10,641 nt of DNA from an uncultured Lachnospiraceae bacterium (lineage in GTDB: Bacteria; Bacillota; Clostridia; Lachnospirales; Lachnospiraceae). Both the position numbers and the translations under genes were made by a program. Location: contig CAJTLD010000091.1 in NCBI GenBank assembly GCA_910577065.1, positions 1 to 10,641 of the forward strand, written 5' to 3'. This document shows positions 1 to 8,000 of this stretch, piece by piece (the first letter of the stretch is position 1; the number at the start of each line of letters is the position of its first letter). Under the pieces are notes generated by a model, which was not told where the DNA came from, did not search any database, and saw only the letters and a list, made by a program, of their open reading frames with translations.

Positions 1-1139
1 GTCGTCCGGCGGTTTTTCGCAGAATCCGCCTGCCACGGCTCAATCCTGTTTTTCACCGTAACGGAAAGATAATTTTTTACAATATGCAGCTTAATAAACA
101 CGGCGGGCTCCGCGATTTTTTCCGAAGCCTCAATCGCGTTGTCCAACAGGTTGGAAAGCACGGAGCACAGCAGATGATCCGGGATGGCAAGCTGCGGGGG
201 CAGTGCGGCCTGGATTTCCATCGGAAGCTGCAGACGGCGCGCCGTCGCGTATTTGATATTGATGACCTGGTTTACAATTTCGTTCCCCGTTTCAATCTGG
301 TTGTCAAACGCGTAAAGATCCTTGCTCAGCGAATAAAAATACTCCTTTAGCTTCCCGTATTTCTCCTGGCTGAGCAGCCGGTCCATACAGACTACGTGGT
401 TCTTCATATCGTGCCGGATCCGGTGGTAATCCGTTACAATATCGCGCAGCTGCTCCATATGTACCGTCTGAAGCTGCTGCTGCTGCGCGATTAACTGCAG
501 TTCAATATTTCTGGCATACGCCCGGGTGCTCTGGCAAATCGTAAAATAAATCAGCAGTTCCAGTATAAGCGTAAAACACCCAATCAGATTGACATACGGG
601 AAAATCCCGGAATATTCTTTTAAGGCGGAGATTGCCGCCATATTTAAAAGCGGCATGACAATCATCACAAGGTAAGTGGAAAAAGGGTAAGAGGTCTGCG
701 CGTCCAGTTTAAAATGCAGCAAAAACAGGGTGACCGCAGCCAGGACAAGGTTGCTTATCAGCTTAAAGGCAAAAAAAGAACCTCCCGCCAGAAACGAATG
801 GATCAGATTGACCGGAAAGCCGCTTAAGGTCACCATGGAAACGTATACTAAGGGCAGAAATATTTTAAAAACGATTTTTCCCTCACAAAAAATCACCGCA
901 AACAAAAACATCAGAAAAATATTCAGTGACAGAAAAACAGGGTATGCGTTTGCGTGCGAAGCGACCGACCAGTAATCCTGTATGAATAAAATGGCGGAGT
1001 AGCCGATAAAGTAACCGGCAATCAAACCGCGCCGGTACCGTATGTTCCGCAGCGGAAACATGCGGGACAAAAGAAACAGGGCGAGAAACACTTCCACCGT
1101 CAGGGAAAGATAAATCCAGATACGGATGTTCTGCATCAT
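1..1139 (-). CDS. GHKL sensor histidine kinase, AgrC-like (3' end outside window)
   Basis: Membrane sensor kinase of a two-component system, expected to autophosphorylate on histidine and pass phosphate to the adjacent LytTR regulator. I translated it from the ATG at 1139; the frame stays open to the left edge (about 379 residues seen). Residues 1-203 are very hydrophobic, with six or seven probable membrane spans (about 5-25, 38-54, 65-85, 88-108, 120-142, 153-172, 182-203). A Gln-rich linker (about 210-230) follows. The H-box reads YHRIRHDMKNH, with His243 as the likely phosphoacceptor, and the N-box reads LCSVLSNLLDNAIEA with Asn334. This layout is typical of AgrC/ComD-type kinases with a GHKL ATPase domain. 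The glycine-rich ATP-lid motifs lie beyond the window. The start overlaps the regulator stop by 4 bases (ATGA), which indicates translational coupling. A second in-frame ATG follows directly. The ligand cannot be told: no AgrB/AgrD-like peptide gene is visible. Confidence 0.93.
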   Translation of the reverse strand, partial: MMQNIRIWIYLSLTVEVFLALFLLSRMFPLRNIRYRRGLIAGYFIGYSAILFIQDYWSVASHANAYPVFLSLNIFLMFLFAVIFCEGKIVFKIFLPLVYVSMVTLSGFPVNLIHSFLAGGSFFAFKLISNLVLAAVTLFLLHFKLDAQTSYPFSTYLVMIVMPLLNMAAISALKEYSGIFPYVNLIGCFTLILELLIYFTICQSTRAYARNIELQLIAQQQQLQTVHMEQLRDIVTDYHRIRHDMKNHVVCMDRLLSQEKYGKLKEYFYSLSKDLYAFDNQIETGNEIVNQVINIKYATARRLQLPMEIQAALPPQLAIPDHLLCSVLSNLLDNAIEASEKIAEPAVFIKLHIVKNYLSVTVKNRIEPWQADSAKNRRT

Positions 1140-1849
1140 AAGGTCAACCTCCGGAACGTATGTTTAATCTCTTCTAAGCGGGCGCGGCCGACCGGCAGCG
1201 TTTTGCCGTCGTCGAACAGGATGCCCGCGGAGGATATGCTTTTGATAAAGCGGTAGTTGGCCAGGTAGCTTTTGTGAATGCGGATAAATCCGTGCGGCAA
1301 AAGCTGCCGTTCCAAATCGGACATGCGGTAACGGATGGATTCGGTCTGGGCGCCCCCGATGAAAAACAGGGAAATATATTTGTCAAAGCTCTGCGCGTAA
1401 ATAATATCCAAAATCCGGTAGCGGTGTAAAACGGTGCGGTTTTCCAGGACAATAAAATCGCTTTCTGTTTCCGTGCAGAAATCGGAAAGGATATCCTGGA
1501 CGCAGGGCGCAATGCGGGATAAAAACTCGTCCTTTGGGATAAACCGGAACGGCCTGGTTTCTAAAGAATCGTAGACGCGTTCCTTTCGGATGGAAATATA
1601 AACAAGGTAGCACGCGCGGTCAAATTCCCGGATCTTTTTTCCTAAATCCAGGCCGTTGATGCAGGGCATGTCAATATCCAGAAAATAGATATCCCAACGC
1701 CTACCGTTATAAAGCTCCGCAAGCAGCCTGCCGCTGTCGGTATAGGCGTCAATGGTACAGACGACGCCGGACTGTTCAAATAGCTTTGCCAGATGGTCAT
1801 AGTAATAGTCAATGGTTACAGGTTCATCGTCGCATAAAACAATTCGCAT
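1136..1849 (-). CDS. LytTR-family response regulator (AgrA/LytR-like)
   Basis: Transcription factor of 237 residues. The N-terminal receiver domain (about 1-120) shows the acidic pair Asp7-Asp8, the phosphoacceptor Asp58 in YFLDIDMP, Ser86 and the conserved Lys106 in FIPKDEF. The C-terminal LytTR DNA-binding domain (about 130-237) contains the family pattern IIYAQSFDKYISLFF, then FIRIHKSYLANYRFIKSI, and ends in LPVGRARLEEIKHTFRR. The frame extends upstream to 1987, but I start at 1849 for two reasons: the receiver begins exactly there (MRIVLCDDE), and a consensus promoter at 1887-1915 lies inside the longer frame and would start transcription near 1880. A GGGAG ribosome binding site sits at 1859-1863. 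It is the first gene of an operon with the sensor kinase. LytTR regulators typically bind pairs of short direct repeats upstream of target promoters. Its target here is unknown; the divergent GH3 gene is a candidate by position only. Confidence 0.95.
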   Translation of the reverse strand: MRIVLCDDEPVTIDYYYDHLAKLFEQSGVVCTIDAYTDSGRLLAELYNGRRWDIYFLDIDMPCINGLDLGKKIREFDRACYLVYISIRKERVYDSLETRPFRFIPKDEFLSRIAPCVQDILSDFCTETESDFIVLENRTVLHRYRILDIIYAQSFDKYISLFFIGGAQTESIRYRMSDLERQLLPHGFIRIHKSYLANYRFIKSISSAGILFDDGKTLPVGRARLEEIKHTFRRLTL

Positions 1850-1886
1850 ACCCCGTCGCTCCCTTCCGTGCAATTTTAACAAAACA

Positions 1887-1915
1887 ATTATAGTCAATCG
1901 ACAAATATTTGTCAA
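1887..1915 (-). promoter_or_regulatory. Consensus sigma-A promoter of the two-component operon
   Basis: On the minus strand TTGACA (1915-1910) and TATAAT (1892-1887) are separated by exactly 17 bases, a perfect match to the housekeeping consensus. Transcription would begin near 1880, giving a leader of about 30 bases before the regulator ATG at 1849. Such a strong core promoter suggests repression or tight regulation rather than dependence on an activator (inference). Confidence 0.9.
1900..1913. promoter_or_regulatory. 14-base perfect palindrome over the -35 box (possible operator)
   Basis: GACAAATATTTGTC is identical to its own reverse complement. It covers four of the six bases of the -35 hexamer and part of the spacer, so a dimeric protein bound here would block RNA polymerase on the two-component promoter. 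It does not look like the direct-repeat sites typical of LytTR regulators, so a different repressor is possible. AT-rich palindromes can arise by chance, so the function is inferred. Confidence 0.55.
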
Positions 1916-1930
1916 ATTTTCACGCCGTAA

Positions 1931-1940
1931 AAATGCATTT
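1931..1940. repeat. 10-base palindrome in the divergent intergenic region
   Basis: AAATGCATTT is a perfect palindrome. It lies 17 bases beyond the larger palindrome and is loosely flanked by CGCC (1923-1926) and GGCG (1941-1944). It could be a second protein-binding site between the divergent genes, but its short AT-rich sequence gives limited weight. Confidence 0.3.
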
Positions 1941-1952
1941 GGCGACATTCTA

Positions 1953-1983
1953 TTGTTATTTACGCCTATTTTGGCAGTATACG
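1953..1983 (+). promoter_or_regulatory. Tentative promoter of the GH3 gene
   Basis: The best plus-strand candidate I find ahead of the GH3 gene is TTGTTA (1953-1958) with TATACG (1978-1983). The 19-base spacing is longer than ideal and each box matches 4 of 6 consensus bases. A weak core promoter would fit a gene that needs an activator such as the LytTR regulator (inference). No convincing LytTR repeat pair was seen nearby. Confidence 0.25.
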
Positions 1984-2012
1984 GCATGGCGGTTGAGATT
2001 GTGTTTTTTCCG

Positions 2013-2031
2013 TGATAAGGTAAGTTTATCA
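2013..2031 (+). repeat. Small inverted repeat in the GH3 leader
   Basis: TGATAA (2013-2018) and TTATCA (2026-2031) are inverted copies 7 bases apart, just upstream of the ribosome binding site. The 6-pair AT-rich stem would be weak as RNA, so it may be an operator half-site pair or chance. Confidence 0.25.
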
Positions 2032-2042
2032 GAAAAAAGGAC

Positions 2043-2048
2043 AGGAGG
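2043..2048 (+). promoter_or_regulatory. Ribosome binding site deciding the GH3 start
   Basis: A full AGGAGG lies 10 bases before the ATG at 2059. The frame is open back to 1909, but only the 2059 start has this site, and it is followed at once by a classic signal peptide. Confidence 0.9.
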
Positions 2049-2058
2049 ACGAACTATT

Positions 2059-5000
2059 ATGAAAGGAAACAGTAAGAAACGCGCGGCTGCAATGGCGATG
2101 GCGGTAGTCATGGCTTCGTCGGTATGTTACGGAAGCGTACCGTCGGCTGTTTATGCGGCGGAACAGAGCGAAGCGGTGAAATTCCCGGCGGCTTACACAA
2201 TGGATCTGGTGCAGCCCATCGAAGACGACGCAGAAGTAAGCAAAAAGGTTTCCGCTTTGATCCGCACCATGACAATGGAAGAAAAATTTACGTTTTTGGG
2301 CGGAAGCGGAACCGGAACAGAAGGAAACGCAGGGGATCTGCCGGGCGTGCCGCGGCTTGGCGTGCCGCGGATCAAAATGTATGACGGGCCGGCCGGCCTG
2401 CTTTTTACGGAGGAAACGACCAACCCGCCGCAGGAGCAGCTTTTAGCCGCGACCTGGGATGAAGAAATGGCAAAGCTGTACGGCGAGGTGTACAGCCAGG
2501 AAGGCGCGGCAATGGGCGCGGCTTTTCAGCTGAGCGCCGAACTGGATATCCAGAGGCATCCGTTCTGGTCGCGTACCAAGGATCAGATGGGCGAGGATCC
2601 GTATCTGCTGTCCAGCCTTTCGGATGATCTGACGGCAGGGATGCAGTCAAAGGGCGGAATTGCCGTAATGAAGCATTTTGCAGTGGCGTCGGACGACGGG
2701 GATTTGATTTTCAAGTACAACCAGAACGTAGACGAACAGACGCTGCATGAGCTGTATCTGCCGGGCTTTGAGTCGGCGATCAAAGACGGCGGGGCGTTAG
2801 GCTTAATGACCGCCTACAACAGGACGAACGGAGAGCGCTCCTCACAGAACCACTACTTACTGCTGGACGTTTTGCGCAAGATGTGGAATTACAAATATTT
2901 CAGCATTACGGACTGGGGCGGCAACCATACCTTTACCCTAAACGACGGTACGGATATCGAAATGCCAAGCTTAAACTACAACAGCCAGAAATATGCCGAT
3001 CAGCTTGTGGAAAACGGAACGTATACCAGAGAAGAAATGGATGCGCTGATTGACGAAGCGGTGACGCATATTTTAAACGCATACGGAAAAGGCGGCTACC
3101 TGACGTTAGTGCAGGTGGACGAGGAAGGCTATGCAAAGGAAGAAGAGGGCAGGACGGAGCTTATCGACCTTGCGGCAGATACCGAAGCGCTTGCGGCGCT
3201 GCATGACGACAGCGACGCGAAGGCGGAAGAAGTTGCCGAAGCGGGCGGCGTACTTTTGAAAAATGAAAACGGCGCGCTTCCGCTTGCAGAAGGAAAGAGC
3301 GTCGCGGTAGTCGGGACAAACGGCATGACGTTAATTCCCGGGACGGGCGGAGAACGCTCCTACGGTACGATTGGATCTATGACAAGCCCATACGAAGCGC
3401 TTTGCGATATTTTAGGAGAAGAAAACGTAGAGGGACAGGTTTACCGGGATTTGATCGGTACGATTATTCCGACGGAACATCTTTATACGACGGCGGACGG
3501 AAACGAGCACGGCGCAATCCGTACTTACGGGACGGGCGAATCCGAGGATTCCGGCGAGATTTTCCAGGGACAGTATCACAGCAACAGCGTTCCGGAACAG
3601 AAAATGGGAGATCATGCGATTGGTGAAATCGCGGGAACCGATCCGGTCATTGATTTTAATACGGGAACCAAAGACGGCGAGGCCAATAAGACCTATATCA
3701 ACGCCGCAGACGGAACCGCATTTTCCTATGCGGAACGTCCGGCTTACACCTGGACGACGTACATACAGGCAGAGGAGAGCGGGGAGCATACGATTGTGTT
3801 CCAGAGCATCGGCGCGCAGTCGGCCATGGGCATTTTCTCTCTCGAAGAGGACGGCACGGAAAAACAGATGGGTTCGGCGTCCGGCGCGTCGGTGAACCAG
3901 GGTACGCAGTGGTATTCCAGCACGATCCCAAGTGAAACCGGTGAAAATATTTCTTCCGTTACCGTAAACTTAGAAGCGGGCAAACGCTATAAAGTGGGCG
4001 TCGCTTCCGCAAATACCTTAGACGGCAAGGACATGCAGGTCGGCCTGGCATGGATAACGCCCAGCCAGAAGCAGGCAAATATCGACAATGCCATAAAGGC
4101 GGCGCAGACAAACGATACGGTTGTCATTTTTGCCTATGCGGGAACGAGCAGCCTTGGCTCTACAAGGGAAGCGACAACCTTAAAATTAGACGACGCGCAG
4201 CAGCAGATGATTGGCGACGTGGCAAAAGCGGCGCATGACAACGGGCACAAAGCGGTTGTAGTATTAAACAACTCTGCGGCAATCGTCATGGAAGACTGGA
4301 TCGACAACGTGGACGCAATCCTTGAGATGTACTATCCGGGACAGCGCGGCGGCGTCGCTACGGCAAAGCTTCTGACCGGCGAAACAAACCCGAGCGGCAA
4401 GCTGGCATTTACGATTCCAAAAACAAATACGGATACCTTTTTAACCTATTCCGACGAAGCGTTTGCTTCCTACAAAACCAAACTGGACGAGTGGTATCAG
4501 GATGAGGACGACGGCTTAACCTACGAATCGCCAGGAGGCCCGGGCGGCCCGGGAGGTCCCGGAGGCCCAGGAGGCGGTGAAGGCCCAGGAGGAGGCGGAT
4601 TCCCGGGCTTTGGCGGCGGCGATATGAGTACGCCGTATGATGTGAACTACAGCGAAGGCATTTTTACCGGATACCGCTGGTACGATAAAGAAAACGTGGA
4701 ACCGCAGTATGATTTCGGCCATGGGTTATCTTATACGACATTTGCCTACAGCGATATGAATGTAACGGAACACCGTATGGACGGCGAATCGGCGGGCTAC
4801 GACGTTACCTTTAAGGTGAAAAATACCGGAAGCGTCAAAGGGAGCGAAGTGGCGCAGGTATACTTAGGCGAAGCAGAGGTTCCGGAAGGCGTGCAGATGG
4901 CGAAATACCAGCTGGCAGGCTATGAAAAGGTAAAAGATCTGGAGCCGGGCGAAACAAGGGAAGTAACCGTGCATGTCAGCGGGCGCGCACTCTCTTACTG

Positions 5001-8000
5001 GAACACCGAACAGGAATCCTTAACGGTCAGAAGGGACGGCACAAAGGACAAATGGACCGTTGCTAAGGGGCAGAGGACCATCTATGTAGGCGCAGCCTCC
5101 GACGATTTCAAATTGCAGAAAACAATTCAGATAGAAGCGGCCGAGGAAGTAAAATTCCCGGAAACCTATACGCTTGATCTGGTAAAACCGGAATCGGATG
5201 AAGCAGTCGTAAACGAAAAAGTAGAAGCGCTTGTCAAAACCATGACCACCGAAGAAAAATATACCTTCTTAGGCGGCAACGGGACGGGCGACAGCGAAGG
5301 AAACGCCGGATACTTAAAAGGCGTGCCGCGGCTTGGCGTACCGATGATTAAAATGTATGACGGGCCTGCAGGCGTGCTGTATCCGAAGGATACGACCAAT
5401 CCGCCGCAGGAACAGATGCTTGCGGCCACCTGGGACGAATCCATGGCGGAGCAGTACGGCGAAGCAGTCGGAAATGAAAACGTGGCAATCGGCGGCGCAT
5501 TCTTACTCGGCGCGCAGCTCGATATCCAGAGGGCGCCGCAGTTCGGCAGGACAAAGGATCAGATGGGCGAGGATCCGTACCTTCTGTCCAGCATGGCGGA
5601 CGATCTGGTAAACGGAATGCAGAAAAACGGCGGAATTGCCGTATTGAAGCACTATGCGGCATTTGCGCAGAACGCAACGCCGGGAACCAGCACAAACGTA
5701 TCCGTTTCGGAGCAGGCGCTGCATGAAATTTATCTGCCGGGCTTTGAATCGGCAATCAAGGACGGCGAAGCGCTGGGGTTAATGTCCTCCTATAACGCAA
5801 TCAACGGCACGATGGCTTCCGCAAATACCTATCTGCAGCTGGATGTCCTGCGCGGTATGTGGAATTACAAATATTTCAGCGTAACCGACTGGGGCGGCAA
5901 CGACGGCTATACGTTAAACAAGGGCACCGATATTGAAATGCCAAGCTTAAGCAATAACAGCCAGGCCAAAACAGACGAGCAGGTAGCGGCAGGCAAGATG
6001 ACGCGGGAAGAAGCAGACCAGACGGTAGACGAAGCAGTCAGCCGCGTGCTTAGGGCTTACGGCAGGGGCGGTTATCTGACCCTGGTAGAAGTGGACGAAA
6101 ACGGCCTTGCAAAAGAAGAAATCGGACGCACGGATCCCATTAAGCCGGGCACAAATAACGATACCTTAGCAAGCCTTTACGAAGCAAGCAATGCAGCCGT
6201 ACAGGAAGTAGCGGAGCAGGGCGGGGTTCTGTTAAAAAATGAAAACAATACGCTTCCGCTGGATACCAAAAACAGCAAGAGCGTAGCGGTAGTTGGCTTA
6301 AACGGTATGACACTGATACCGGGCATCGGCGGAGAACGCTCCTATGGAGCCATCAGCGCCATGACAAGCCCGTATGAAGCGCTTTGCGATATATTGGGCC
6401 AAAACAAGGTAGAAGGACAGGTTTACAACGATATGGTCGGAACCATCATTCCAAACAGCAGTCTGTATACCTCGCTCGAAGGAAACGAGCACGGCGCAGT
6501 CCGTACCTACGGCACAGGGCAGACCAAAGATACAGGCGGCGTAATCCAGGGCCAGTTTGTCAGCAACAGCGTTCCGGAAAAAGCAATGGATGGACATGAA
6601 ATCGGCGAATACTGTACGACAGACAGCGTGATAGATTTCAACACAGGCACAAAGACCTATGTAAACGGTGAAAACGGAAATGCATTTGACTATACGACCA
6701 ACCCGGCTTATACCTGGACGACGTTTGTAGAAGCCCCGGAAGACGGCGAATACAAGCTTATTTTCCAGAGCATGGGCGCAAGGGCGGCGATGGCAGTTTC
6801 CGAAGTGACGGATGAAACGGACAAAGACGGCAAGCCGGTTGAAAATCAGCTCGGAACTGCGTCCGGAGCAAGCGCCAACCAGGGAACACAGTATTACAGC
6901 GGCGTCATCCCGTCGGAAACAGGAGAAAACCTTTCTTCGGTAACCGTTCAGATGGAACAGGGAAAACGCTATAAAATCGCAATCGCTTCCATGAACGCAG
7001 ACGGCAAGGGCCAGAGCATGTGGGGCGGCGGTACGCAGATTATGAAACGGATCGAAGGCAAGGATATGCAGGTCGGCCTGGCATGGGTAACACCGTCCCA
7101 GAAGCAGGCGAATATCGACAACGCCATCAAAGCGGCAAAAGAACATGACACGGTAGTGATTTTTGCATACGCACAGGTAAAGGATCCGGCGTCCACCAGA
7201 GAAGCCACGACCTTAAAATTAAGCAGCGATCAGCAGAATATGATCAACAGCGTTGCAAGAGCGGCGCACAATGCAGGCAATAAAGTAGCGGTAGTACTCA
7301 ACAATGACGCGGCAGTGGTAATGGAAGACTGGATTGACAACGTGGACGCAATTCTTGAAATGTACTATCCGGGACAGCGCGGCGGCGTTGCGACGGCGGA
7401 AATTCTGGCAGGACAGGTAAACCCGAGCGGCAAGCTGGCGTATACCATTCCGAAGAAGGATACCGATACCCTGCTTACCTATTCCGACGAACTGTGGGCG
7501 CAGTTTGAAGCAGCCGATAACTGGAAGGGCGACAGCGGCTCGAACGAAGGCCCCGGAGGTCCGGGCGGCCCGGGCGGCGGTATGCCGGGCGGCAAAGGAC
7601 AGAATACGACAACCTTCTCGGAAGGCATCAACACCGGATACCGCTGGTATGACGCCAACAATATCGAACCGCAGTATGATTTTGGTTACGGTTTATCCTA
7701 TACGACATTTGCATACAGCGATCTGAATGTCAGAGAAAACCGGAAAGAGGGAGAAGCGGCAGGTTTTGACGTAACATTTCAGATTACGAACACCGGCGAA
7801 GTAACAGGAAGCGAAGTTGCGCAGGTATATCTGGGCGCGGCAAAGAACCTTCCGGCAGGCATCCAGTCAGCAAAAATCCAGCTGGCAGGCTATGAAAAAG
7901 TAAAAGATATCAAACCAGGCGAAACCAGGGATGTTACAATCCATGTAAACGAGCGTTCCCTGTCCTACTGGAACACAAACCAGAAGACGCTTACGGTACG

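Noticed and set aside
1850..1987. N-terminal extension of the response regulator to the ATG at 1987
   Set aside because: The consensus promoter lies within it and the receiver domain starts at 1849; the extra 46 residues match nothing.
1980..2000. LytTR binding repeat around CGGTTGAG upstream of the GH3 gene
   Set aside because: Only one partial match to the family's consensus is seen, without a second repeat at the usual spacing.
1909..2058. N-terminal extension of the GH3 protein to 1909
   Set aside because: The start at 2059 has a perfect AGGAGG and a signal peptide; the extension is intergenic sequence.
4531..4623. Short GC-rich repeats as a CRISPR or mobile element
   Set aside because: They are Pro-Gly-Gly codon repeats inside the GH3 coding frame, with no spacers and no transposase.
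6298..7146. Minus-strand open frame of 282 codons inside GH3 unit 2
   Set aside because: It is fully covered by clear GH3 coding on the plus strand, its protein resembles no family, and it has no good ribosome binding site; it is a shadow frame.
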